From Paraburkholderia sp. BL25I1N1 (GTDB lineage Bacteria; Pseudomonadota; Gammaproteobacteria; Burkholderiales; Burkholderiaceae): 64,000 nt of DNA. The position numbers were made by a program, and so were the translations under genes. Positions within the stretch are counted from its first letter, which is position 1. Each line of letters opens with the position of its first letter. The DNA lies in NCBI RefSeq assembly GCF_003002025.1, contig NZ_PVZB01000014.1, positions 1 through 64,000 on the forward strand, given 5' to 3'. The notes under the pieces were generated by a model that was given only the letters and a program-made list of their open reading frames with translations, was not told the DNA's origin and did no database searches. Positions 47,413 through 55,379 of the stretch are shown piece by piece.

Positions 47413-47457
47413 AAAAAAAGCCCGGCCAATTCATCCACGAATTGGCCGGGCTTTTTT
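47413..47457. terminator. Bidirectional terminator between the unrecognised protein and the DUF2968 gene
   Basis: A 13-base GC-rich stem (GCCCGGCCAATTC and complement) is extended by six A-T pairs, with a 6-base loop. It serves both convergent genes. Confidence 0.96.
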
Positions 47458-47482
47458 ACGTTCATACATTTACTTCTGAATG

Positions 47483-48208
47483 TTACCTCTGAATCGGCAA
47501 TCCCATTTCGGTTTGCCGCTGAAGTTGCAGCACTTCGCCCTGCACCTGACGCAGTTGCGCTTGCGCCCTTTCCTTTTCCGCGTGCAGCGTGGCCGCTTCG
47601 CCTTGCGTTTGACGCTGATAGTCGTTGACCTTGGCCTGCTGCGTGCGAGCCACTTCAAGATCGGCCTGCAAGCGTTTCGCGCGATCTTCGGACATTGCAA
47701 TCACGTCTTCGATGTACGCCTTCTGCGCCTGCAACTGCGTGCGGCGAATCTCGACATCAGCGAGTTGCGCCGTCTGCTGGGCAAAGCCCGCATAGATCGC
47801 TTCCGCGCGCGCCATGTCCTCGGACTTGATCACACGCCAGAAATGCTTGTCCTGAAATAACGCGACGTAGTACGTCATTTCCCGTGGATGGAAAAACAGA
47901 CTGGCGCCATAACTGCCGTTATACGTGGTGCGCAGTTCGCTCAGCTTCGCGTCGTGAATCATCTGCATCAGTTCGGCGACATTGCCTTGCGCATCGCCGG
48001 CCGTAGGCGACGTGGCCGACGCGGTTGATGCCGCGTTGCGCAGCGCCTCGGCGACAGGCTGCGGCGTCAGGGTGTTGATGGCTGGCCGTGTACCGACCAC
48101 CGGCGCGGCCTCGTCGCCTTGCGCGGCCAGCACGAAACCGCCCTGCTGCAATAGCGCACACGAGGTCGCGAGCAGCATGGCGCGCCGTATTAATAAGGGA
48201 TACTTCAT
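47483..48208 (-). CDS. DUF2968-type exported protein
   Basis: This 241-residue protein has a signal peptide (KYPLLIRRAMLLATSCALLQ to AAQGD). The central conserved region is VAELMQMIHDAKLSELRTTY followed by NGSYGASLFFHPREMTYYVA. The last 100 residues are a long charged coiled coil (IRRTQLQAQKAYIEDVIAMS to LQLQRQTEMG). It matches what I recall of the Burkholderia DUF2968 family, whose function is unknown. The ATG at 48208 begins the signal; a longer open frame upstream has no protein character. Confidence 0.75.
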   Translation of the reverse strand: MKYPLLIRRAMLLATSCALLQQGGFVLAAQGDEAAPVVGTRPAINTLTPQPVAEALRNAASTASATSPTAGDAQGNVAELMQMIHDAKLSELRTTYNGSYGASLFFHPREMTYYVALFQDKHFWRVIKSEDMARAEAIYAGFAQQTAQLADVEIRRTQLQAQKAYIEDVIAMSEDRAKRLQADLEVARTQQAKVNDYQRQTQGEAATLHAEKERAQAQLRQVQGEVLQLQRQTEMGLPIQR

Positions 48209-48732
48209 ACGTGCATGCTCCATGCGAATCCAAAACAGCCGCAGATTATCGCGCGGATTCGCCTTTAAGCGAAGCATTGAAACGTCACGGCGACGGACTT
48301 TAAATCGAGATAAACGGCTGACGAATGATTTGATCAAGTCAGCGCGTCCATCGCGAAATAAACATGTCCGGATACGACGAAAATGCGACGTTCCGCCTCG
48401 TGCGAATGACTTGAATTTGCGTGACGGTGGCACGAACTCAGCGGTAAGCGGATGCGCAATATGGAGATAAAGCGCCTGGCAGTAAGATGCGTACAGTTTA
48501 ATCAAGAAAAAACTCGCATTCCTGATTATCTGTCTCGGTAACAAGATGTCTGCGACTTCAAAGAAATAGTACTGCCGCCTGCATCGGCAGGCCGATGCGA
48601 GAGTCGAGCGAGAAACGAATCGGTAAAGCAGCGGGAGAAAAATACAAGAGGCGCACCGTTGACAACCGCGGCGGTGCGCCTCCAGCGAACGACCTACTCG
48701 GCGAGCCACCCCGCCTCGCCAGCCAGCGCGTC
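48209..48732. other. 524-base intergenic region, AT-rich
   Basis: Between the DUF2968 gene and the amidotransferase-like gene, which lie on the same strand. The stretch 48280-48560 is clearly richer in A and T than its surroundings and should contain the DUF2968 promoter. GCATCGG/CCGATGC at 48581-48598 is a palindrome without a T run. The right end holds the terminator described separately. Confidence 0.5.
48636..48682 (-). terminator. Terminator of the amidotransferase-like gene
   Basis: Arms GAGGCGCACCG (48648-48658) and CGGTGCGCCTC (48672-48682) are perfect, with a 13-base loop. On the minus strand they are followed by TTGTATTTTTC. Confidence 0.85.
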
Positions 48733-50229
48733 TTAAAACCGTGTCTCGCGCGCCACCCGCAGGAACGTATCGAGCAACGGCGTGCAGTCGAGCAACTCCG
48801 GCCCGCCCGCGCGATGAAACTCCGGATGCCATTGCACGCCCATTACGAACGGCGCGCGCCGGTAGCGCACGGCTTCGATGATGCCGTCCGACGCCGACAC
48901 CGCTTCGATATTGAGATCGCGGCCGAGCGTCTTGACCGCCTGGTGGTGAATCGAGTTGACGATCGCATCGCGCCGGCCCGGGAACATGTTGGCGAGCGTC
49001 GAACCGTCCGGGAAATGAATGCCGTGCCGATGCTGATCGTAGTTCTCGTTGACGTGCGTGGCCGCCGTCGGCACATCGGTGGCGATGTCCTGATACAACG
49101 TGCCGCCGAACGCCACGTTGATCAGTTGACAGCCGCGGCACACGCCGAGCACCGGCTTGCCGGATTCGACGAACTCATGCAGCAGTTCGAGTTCGTACAT
49201 GTCGCGCACGCGGTCGCCCGGCCATTCGTGGCTGGTCGCCTGTTCCGCGTAGGACTGCGGCGAGACGTCGGCACCGCCTTGCAGCAGCAGGCCGTCGAGA
49301 TGCTTCGCGTAGTCGCGCAAACGGATATTGCTCGGATGCAGCATGCCCTGATGACCGACCGTCGGAATCATGAACACCAGAACGTCGCGCGACATCACCC
49401 AGTGCGCGATCGATTCCTCGAGATACTGCAAGGTCTTGCCGCGCAATCCCTTCGCACCCGGCTCGGGATGGAAGATACGCGCCGACACGCCGATGCGCAG
49501 CGTGCGCTGCGTGATCCGCTGGCCCGCGCGATCGAAAATCTGGCGCGCACGCGCCGCGACGATGCGGCCGAACACGGTCCACGCCGAATCGTTGTGCTTC
49601 AGATAGCGCGGCGGCGACGGCGGCAAGGCGTTGGGCGGCGGCGGGTTGGACGCGGTGAAGTCGGGCGCCGCGCCGAAACCGGGCGGCGGCGAGCCCGCCC
49701 GGCGCTCGGTGGAAGCCGGAATCTCTTCGTTCACTGTAACGTCTTCGACGGAGCTCACCAGCTCGCCGTCCACGGGTTCACTGCCGACAGTTGGCGACGG
49801 TCTCATCGCATGGACGCCGGCACGCCGCGCGTCCCGTTCATGAACTGCCGCTTCCTGCTTTGCGGTGGATGCCGCGGCCGCGCTGCGTGCTTCCGCCGCG
49901 TCGCGTTGCCGCGCCGTTTGCGGATCGGCGGGCGTGACCGCCGACGCGCTGTCGGGATCGTCCGTCGACGATCGCACGGCGGCCTCCTCGGCAGCCGGCG
50001 TCGCGGTGACCACAGCCGGCGTGGGCGTGGATGAAACATCCGGCGGCGTCACATCCTTGATCGGCGACTGGATGGCATCTTCGTGCGAGAGGGGTAGCGA
50101 GGCCGCCGGATCGGGCGGCACGGAGCCGGCTGTCGACGCACAGGGCGGAGTGCCGGACGGCGCGGGCGACGCCGAAGGCGGCGTGGGATTGCCGGGCTTG
50201 CCGGCATTTTCAGGTTTGTTTTCGCTCAT
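48733..50229 (-). CDS. Class I glutamine-amidotransferase-like hydrolase (peptidase C26, PuuD-type) with long disordered N-terminus
   Basis: This 498-residue protein has its hydrolase domain at about 244-498. The nucleophile is Cys364 in LGVCRGCQLINVAFGGTLYQ and the His468/Glu470 pair is in GVQWHPEF. GGADVSPQSYAEQ is the usual substrate-side motif. PuuD-type members hydrolyse gamma-glutamyl-gamma-aminobutyrate in putrescine breakdown. Family members are about 250 residues; the first 240 residues here are a Pro/Ala/Ser/Thr-rich extension with no signal peptide. No other putrescine genes are adjacent. The ATG at 50229 is used. Confidence 0.88.
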   Translation of the reverse strand: MSENKPENAGKPGNPTPPSASPAPSGTPPCASTAGSVPPDPAASLPLSHEDAIQSPIKDVTPPDVSSTPTPAVVTATPAAEEAAVRSSTDDPDSASAVTPADPQTARQRDAAEARSAAAASTAKQEAAVHERDARRAGVHAMRPSPTVGSEPVDGELVSSVEDVTVNEEIPASTERRAGSPPPGFGAAPDFTASNPPPPNALPPSPPRYLKHNDSAWTVFGRIVAARARQIFDRAGQRITQRTLRIGVSARIFHPEPGAKGLRGKTLQYLEESIAHWVMSRDVLVFMIPTVGHQGMLHPSNIRLRDYAKHLDGLLLQGGADVSPQSYAEQATSHEWPGDRVRDMYELELLHEFVESGKPVLGVCRGCQLINVAFGGTLYQDIATDVPTAATHVNENYDQHRHGIHFPDGSTLANMFPGRRDAIVNSIHHQAVKTLGRDLNIEAVSASDGIIEAVRYRRAPFVMGVQWHPEFHRAGGPELLDCTPLLDTFLRVARETRF

Positions 50230-50379
50230 GACAGTCAGACAGGCGCCTTCCACGCGAACGAATGAATATGCCCTGATTATCCGCTAGCGAGCCAAGCGCC
50301 GCAAACCCGCACACAATTGCTCACATTGTCGCGGGCGCCCCGCGGTGCTTGGCCCGGAGAACCGCGAGGCAAGTCTGAC

Positions 50380-52137
50380 TCAAGGATCCGGCTGCTCTTC
50401 GAACGTCTCACGCAAGGCGATCTGCATGGCCGCGTGGATTTTCACGCACCAGCGCCACACCAGCGCGAGCAGTAATGCGGCGCAAACCAGCACCGCGCCG
50501 AGCAGGCCGGTCGGCGGCAGAATGCCGCCCGAAAGCGCCGCGACCAGCAGAAACACGCCGACCATCGAGACCACCGGCACCAGATCGGAGATCGTGTAGC
50601 GGATCGCGCTCGTGAATCGCCCCGCCGTCGCCGGTTGCACGCTGACTTCGGCAAGCAGCAACGCAAGCGACTTGAGCTTGCGATACACGGCCACCAGAAA
50701 CGGCATCGACACCACCAGGGCGAGACTCCATAGCACGACGCGTTGCATCGGCTCCGAACTCACCCAATGTGCGAGCCACGCACTGGTATAAGGCGCGCTA
50801 TACGTCACGATCAAAAATATCGCGGCGACCAGCGCCAGATTGACAGCGATCTGCAGAATGATCCGCCGTGTCATGCTGAACAGCGTGGGTTCGCCGCTTC
50901 CCGTGCTCAAGCTGCGCAACCATTGCCCGTACATGCCGAATACGTTCGCGAGCGTGCGCGGCATGGCGTGACCGAGGCGCTGCGTCAGCGGGTCGGCCGC
51001 GCGGATCAGATACGGCGTGAACAACGTGGTCAACGCCGACACCGCCACCGCGATCGGATATAGAAACGCGCTGGTCACCTTCAGCGTCAAGCCGAGCGAC
51101 GCGATGATGAACGAGAACTCGCCGATCTGCGAAACGGTCATGCCGACACGCATCGCCGTGCGGCCGTCCTTACCGGCGAGAAAGGTGCCGAGCCCGCACG
51201 ACACGATCTTGCCGACGATCACCGCCACCGTGATCACCGCGATCGGCCATGCGTAGTCGACCAGCACGGCCGGGTTCAGCATCAAACCGATGGTCACGAA
51301 GAAGATCGCGGAAAAGGCGTCGCGCAGCGGCGCGATCAGATGCTCGATCCGATGCAGATGGCGCGATTCGGCCATGATCGCGCCGATCAGGAACGCCCCG
51401 AGCGCGATGCTGTAGTCGAGCTTCACGACCAGCAGACAAAAACCGAAGCAGAAGCCGAGCACGGAGACGAGCAGCATCTCGTCGCTCTTCGCGCGCGCCA
51501 CGTAGTTCAACGCGCGCGGCACGACCAGAATGCCGACCACCAGCGACACCGTCATGAACAGCAGCAGCTTGCCGAGCGTGACCACGGCGACGCCCGCGCT
51601 CAACTGCCCCGTCTGCGCGATGCCCGACAGCAGCACCAGCATGGCGATGGCGAGAATGTCCTCGACGATCAGAATACCGAACACCAGTTGCGCGAAGCTC
51701 TCGCGCTTCAGGCCCAGTTCGGAGAGCGCCTTGACGATGATGGTAGTCGACGAGATCGCGAGGATCGCGCCGAGGAACAGCGAATCCATTGAACTCCAGC
51801 CGAACGCGCTGCCGATCTCGTAACCGATCCACAGCATCAGCACGATCTCGGAGAGCGCCGCGACGATCGCCGTCGCGCCGACCTTGAAGAGCTTGCGCAG
51901 GCTGAATTCGAGGCCGAGCGAAAACATCAGGAACACCACGCCGAGTTCACCGAGCGTCTGAATGGTCTGCTCGTCGTGGATCAACTGGAATGGCGGCGTG
52001 TACGGCCCGATGATCACGCCGGCCGCGATGTAGCCGAGCACCACCGGCTGTTTCAGGCGATGGAACAGCACGGTGACGACGCCGGCGAGCGCCATCACGA
52101 CCGCCAGGTCCTGAATGAAGCCGATGCCATGGTGCAT
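50380..52137 (-). CDS. CPA2-family monovalent cation:proton antiporter
   Basis: This 585-residue inner-membrane protein has the antiporter domain with about twelve helices in the first 400 residues: VVLGYIAAGVIIGPYTPPF, LMFSLGLEFSLRKLF, AISSTTIIVKALSELGL and FGILIVEDILAIAMLVLLSG. The C-terminal part (roughly 420-585) has three more hydrophobic stretches instead of the cytoplasmic nucleotide-binding TrkA-N domain found in KefB/KefC and YbaL. It probably exchanges K+ or Na+ for H+, but is not regulated by that domain. Divergent from the DUF2848 gene. Confidence 0.9.
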   Translation of the reverse strand: MHHGIGFIQDLAVVMALAGVVTVLFHRLKQPVVLGYIAAGVIIGPYTPPFQLIHDEQTIQTLGELGVVFLMFSLGLEFSLRKLFKVGATAIVAALSEIVLMLWIGYEIGSAFGWSSMDSLFLGAILAISSTTIIVKALSELGLKRESFAQLVFGILIVEDILAIAMLVLLSGIAQTGQLSAGVAVVTLGKLLLFMTVSLVVGILVVPRALNYVARAKSDEMLLVSVLGFCFGFCLLVVKLDYSIALGAFLIGAIMAESRHLHRIEHLIAPLRDAFSAIFFVTIGLMLNPAVLVDYAWPIAVITVAVIVGKIVSCGLGTFLAGKDGRTAMRVGMTVSQIGEFSFIIASLGLTLKVTSAFLYPIAVAVSALTTLFTPYLIRAADPLTQRLGHAMPRTLANVFGMYGQWLRSLSTGSGEPTLFSMTRRIILQIAVNLALVAAIFLIVTYSAPYTSAWLAHWVSSEPMQRVVLWSLALVVSMPFLVAVYRKLKSLALLLAEVSVQPATAGRFTSAIRYTISDLVPVVSMVGVFLLVAALSGGILPPTGLLGAVLVCAALLLALVWRWCVKIHAAMQIALRETFEEQPDP

Positions 52138-52291
52138 GGATACGTCCCTTACAAAAAGTAATATTGAAAACGCAGTTTAGCAAAGGAACGCGACACCTCG
52201 CCTCACGTCGACGCTCGACGAAATGGCATTGCGGCAAGCTGCGGGCCTCACCCGCGCCGTCCGCAAGAATGTTTTTGGCGCGCTGGACTCC

Positions 52292-52305
52292 TGTGAAATA
52301 TCACA
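52292..52305. promoter_or_regulatory. 14-base palindrome upstream of the DUF2848/amidase locus
   Basis: TGTGAAATATCACA has perfect TGTGA/TCACA arms with four bases between. It is followed by AT-rich AATAATATTTGC, which may contain the -10 region. CRP sites have six bases between the arms, so a GntR-type operator is more likely; this is inference. Confidence 0.4.
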
Positions 52306-52342
52306 ATAATATTTGCAGCATATTTTCTTTCGGCGTCGAGCA

Positions 52343-53032
52343 ATGCAGCAGGTGTCCTTCAATGTTGTAGACCGTTCCGGCGGCAGCTGCGCTGCGATCG
52401 CCGAGGTGAATCGCCTGACCATTGCCGGCTGGGCCGGGCGCGATCAGGCCGCGATCGAGCATCACATCGCCGAACTGGCTGAACTCGGCGTGAAGCGGCC
52501 GTCCACCACGCCGTGCTTCTACCGCCTCGGCGCGGAACTGCTGACGCAGGCCGAGCAGATCGACGTGGTCGGCGTGAAGTCGAGCGGCGAAGCCGAATGC
52601 GTGCTGGTGCAGACAAAGACGGGCTTGCTCGTCACCGTGGGTTCGGATCACACCGACCGCGAAGTCGAGGCCTACGGCGTGACCGTCTCCAAACAGGTCT
52701 GCCCGAAACCCTTGGCGCGCGACGCCTGGCGTTTCGACGACGTGGCCGGCCACTGGGATCAGCTCGAACTACGCGCTTTCGCAGTCACCCACACCGGCGA
52801 GCGGCGCGTCTATCAGCAAGGCAGCGTGGCATCGCTGCTGCCGGCCGCCGATCTGCTCGCGCGCGCGCCGCTCGTGCAAGGCGCGGCGATGTTCTGCGGC
52901 ACGCTGGCGGTACAGGGCGGCATCGTCGGCATGGCCGACGGCGACGCGCTCGAACTCGAATTGCACGATCCCATCCTGAACCGCACGCTGCGCCACGCCT
53001 ATCGCGTGCGCGCGCTACCTATCGTCGAATGA
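52343..53032 (+). CDS. DUF2848-family protein
   Basis: This 229-residue protein begins MQQVSFNVVDRSG and includes the conserved HHIAELAELGVKRPSTTPCF and VGSDHTDREVEAYGVTVSKQ. The end of the chain, GIVGMADGDALELELHDPIL, resembles the closing strand of the fumarylacetoacetate-hydrolase fold. Function is unknown; a hydrolase acting on a carbonyl or amide product would fit its place beside an amidase. The ATG at 52343 is chosen because conserved residues begin there. It is seven bases ahead of the MFS gene. Confidence 0.82.
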   Translation: MQQVSFNVVDRSGGSCAAIAEVNRLTIAGWAGRDQAAIEHHIAELAELGVKRPSTTPCFYRLGAELLTQAEQIDVVGVKSSGEAECVLVQTKTGLLVTVGSDHTDREVEAYGVTVSKQVCPKPLARDAWRFDDVAGHWDQLELRAFAVTHTGERRVYQQGSVASLLPAADLLARAPLVQGAAMFCGTLAVQGGIVGMADGDALELELHDPILNRTLRHAYRVRALPIVE

Positions 53033-53039
53033 GGCATTC

Positions 53040-54389
53040 ATGAGCTCCCCTTCGCTATCCGCCGCCGACGCGTCTTCCGACGCCTGGCTCGAAGCCGCCG
53101 CCCTGCGCAAAATCACCTGGCGCATCATGCCGTTCCTGTTTCTCGTCTACGTGCTGTCGTATCTGGACCGCGTCAACATCGGTTACGCGAAGCTGCAGTT
53201 CACCGGCGACCTCGGCTTGTCGAACGCGGCGTACGGACTCGGCGCGGGGATCTTCTTCTTCGGCTACTTCGTGTTCGAAGTGCCGAGCAATCTGCTGCTG
53301 AAGAAGTTCGGCGCGCGCGCCACGATCGCCCGCATCACGATGCTGTGGGGCCTGCTGTCGTGTCTGATGATGTTCGTGCGCTCGGAAACGATGTTCTACG
53401 TGCTGCGCTTTTTCCTGGGCGTCGCCGAAGCCGGGCTGGTGCCGGGCGTGGTGCTCTATCTGACCTTCTGGTTTCCGTCGGACCGCCGCGCGCGCATGGT
53501 CGCCGTGTTCATGGCGGCGATTCCGGTGGCCGGCATCATTGGCGCACCGTTGTCGGGCTTTCTGATGTCGGCGCTGCATGAAGCGCACGGCTTGCGCGGC
53601 TGGCAGTGGATGTTCCTGATCGAAGGCATTCCGTCGATCCTCGCCGGCTTCTGGGCGCTCGCCGTGCTGCGCAACACGCCCGCCGAAGCCGCCTGGTTGA
53701 GCGACGACGAAAAGCGCGTGATTCTCGGCCGTCTGGCGCGGGAAAACAGCGCGGCCGCGGCGGCCGGCGCCGAGCATAGCCTCGCCGTGGCGTTGCGCTC
53801 GGGCCGTTTCTGGCTGCTCACGCTGATCTATTTCTGCCTCGTTACCGGCAATGCGGGCTTTTCGTTCTGGCTGCCGCAGATCGTCAAGGATCTCGGCGTG
53901 ACGAACCTCGTCACCAACGGTTTCGTCACGGCGATCCCGTATCTCGCGGCGGGCATCGGCATGATCCTGATCGGGCGCTCGTCGGACATCACCGGCGAGC
54001 GGCGCTGGCACTACGCTGTGTGCTGCTTCATCGGCGCGGCGGGATTGCTCGGCAGCGCCTCGGTAACCAACTCCATTCCGCTCGCCGTCACCGGTTTGTC
54101 GATCGCGTACATCGGCATTCTCGCGGGCTTCGGCATTTTCTGGTCGATGTCGACAACCTTCCTGCAAGGCACGGCCGCGGTCGCCGGAATCGCGGTGATC
54201 AACTCGATCGCGAATCTCGCGGGGTATGTGAGCCCGTATGTGCTCGGTATCGTCAAGGACGCGACGCAGAGCGTGACGTTCGGGCTCGTGTTGATCGCGG
54301 GGGCGCTGATTGTAGGCGGGCTGGTTACGCTGATGATGCCGCGCGTCAAGGTGCAGCATGCGGCGGCGGTCGCGCCGAGCCGCGCCTGA
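53040..54389 (+). CDS. MFS transporter, anion:cation symporter family
   Basis: This 449-residue carrier has twelve predicted helices. Family features are FLVYVLSYLDRVNIGYAKLQ, FFFGYFVFEVPSNLLLKKFG, RFFLGVAEAGLVPGVVLYLT and FWLPQIVKDLG. Members take up organic anions such as tartrate, hexuronates, phthalate or 4-hydroxyphenylacetate with a proton. Being in one operon with DUF2848 and close to an amidase, it probably imports the substrate of that pathway. Confidence 0.9.
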   Translation: MSSPSLSAADASSDAWLEAAALRKITWRIMPFLFLVYVLSYLDRVNIGYAKLQFTGDLGLSNAAYGLGAGIFFFGYFVFEVPSNLLLKKFGARATIARITMLWGLLSCLMMFVRSETMFYVLRFFLGVAEAGLVPGVVLYLTFWFPSDRRARMVAVFMAAIPVAGIIGAPLSGFLMSALHEAHGLRGWQWMFLIEGIPSILAGFWALAVLRNTPAEAAWLSDDEKRVILGRLARENSAAAAAGAEHSLAVALRSGRFWLLTLIYFCLVTGNAGFSFWLPQIVKDLGVTNLVTNGFVTAIPYLAAGIGMILIGRSSDITGERRWHYAVCCFIGAAGLLGSASVTNSIPLAVTGLSIAYIGILAGFGIFWSMSTTFLQGTAAVAGIAVINSIANLAGYVSPYVLGIVKDATQSVTFGLVLIAGALIVGGLVTLMMPRVKVQHAAAVAPSRA

Positions 54390-54597
54390 CAGACGGTGAT
54401 GGACGCGATCTGGCGACGCGCCCGCGCAGCGTTCACGCGTCGTGCGAAACGAAAGCGAGCGCGGGACCGCGTTCCATGCGCGCCGCGTCTGGATAGCGCG
54501 GGCTGATCGCCCACCAGCCGTGGAGCGCAGCCGGCCCGCGTCGCGCGCGCAAAACCTTGCTCTACAATGCGGACGACATTGTCCGCTGCCACTTCAC

Positions 54598-55278
54598 ATG
54601 ACGCTTTTGCAGACCGCCCGCTCTTCCACGCCCGCCCGCGCGACCGCCGCCGCGAGTCTCGCCGAGCAGGCGTATGCGTTCGTCAAGCGCGAGATCATCA
54701 CCATGCGCCTGCGGCCGAGCGAGGTGCTCAACGAAGCGGAACTGATGGCGCTGACCGGCATCGGCAGGACGCCGGTTCATCAGGCGCTGCATCGGCTGGT
54801 GCATGAAGGCATGCTGACCATCATGCCGCGCAAGGGCATCATGGTCCGCCCGGTTTCGCTAGACGACGTGCTGGCGATCATCGACGTGCGTCTCGTGAAC
54901 GAAAGCTACTGCGTCGAACTGGCCGCACGCCACGCGCAACAGCACGACTACGACGCGATGCAGGCGCTGCTGGACCGCTCGGCCGTGTGCGTCGCCGCGC
55001 ACGATATCGAGGGCATGATGGATATCGACCGCGAGTTTCATCTGGCGATTTCGGCGGCTTCGCGGAACCCGGTGCTGGCCGACATCCTGCGCGGGCTGCA
55101 TGAGCGCTCGCTGCGCTTCTGGTTTATTTCGCTGTCCGAGCCGCATCATCTGGAAGACGTGCACGAGGAACATCTCGAACTGTTTGACCTGCTGCGCAAA
55201 CGCGACGCCGAAGGCGCGCGCCAATCCGTGCAAAAACATATCGAAGCGTTCCGCGCCACGCTTTTCAACCGCATCTGA
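54598..55278 (+). CDS. GntR-family transcriptional regulator with FCD domain
   Basis: This 226-residue regulator has an N-terminal winged helix (residues 22-85; LNEAELMALTGIGRTPVHQA, RLVHEGMLTIMPRKGIMVRP). The C-terminal FCD domain (90-220) binds a metal and an organic acid: DREFHLAISAASRNP and HEEHLELFDLLRKRDAEGAR supply the usual Asp/His ligands. It lies between the MFS carrier and the amidase on the same strand and most likely controls them. The 10-base CGCATCTGAT at its stop codon is repeated 14 bases on. Confidence 0.92.
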   Translation: MTLLQTARSSTPARATAAASLAEQAYAFVKREIITMRLRPSEVLNEAELMALTGIGRTPVHQALHRLVHEGMLTIMPRKGIMVRPVSLDDVLAIIDVRLVNESYCVELAARHAQQHDYDAMQALLDRSAVCVAAHDIEGMMDIDREFHLAISAASRNPVLADILRGLHERSLRFWFISLSEPHHLEDVHEEHLELFDLLRKRDAEGARQSVQKHIEAFRATLFNRI

Positions 55279-55379
55279 TTAGTCGCATCTGATCGACCGT
55301 ATTCGAGCCCGCACATCCAAGTTCACGCATTAGCCCAACGACCGGCTTCGCCCGGTTCAACCGGATTTCTACCGACATC

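Noticed and set aside
48209..49141. Upstream extension of the DUF2968 frame
   Set aside because: The 311 extra codons run over AT-rich spacer and the hydrolase gene, and the signal peptide only begins at 48208.
52292..52305. CRP site
   Set aside because: The spacer between TGTGA and TCACA is four bases, not six, so the site is not listed as CRP-type.
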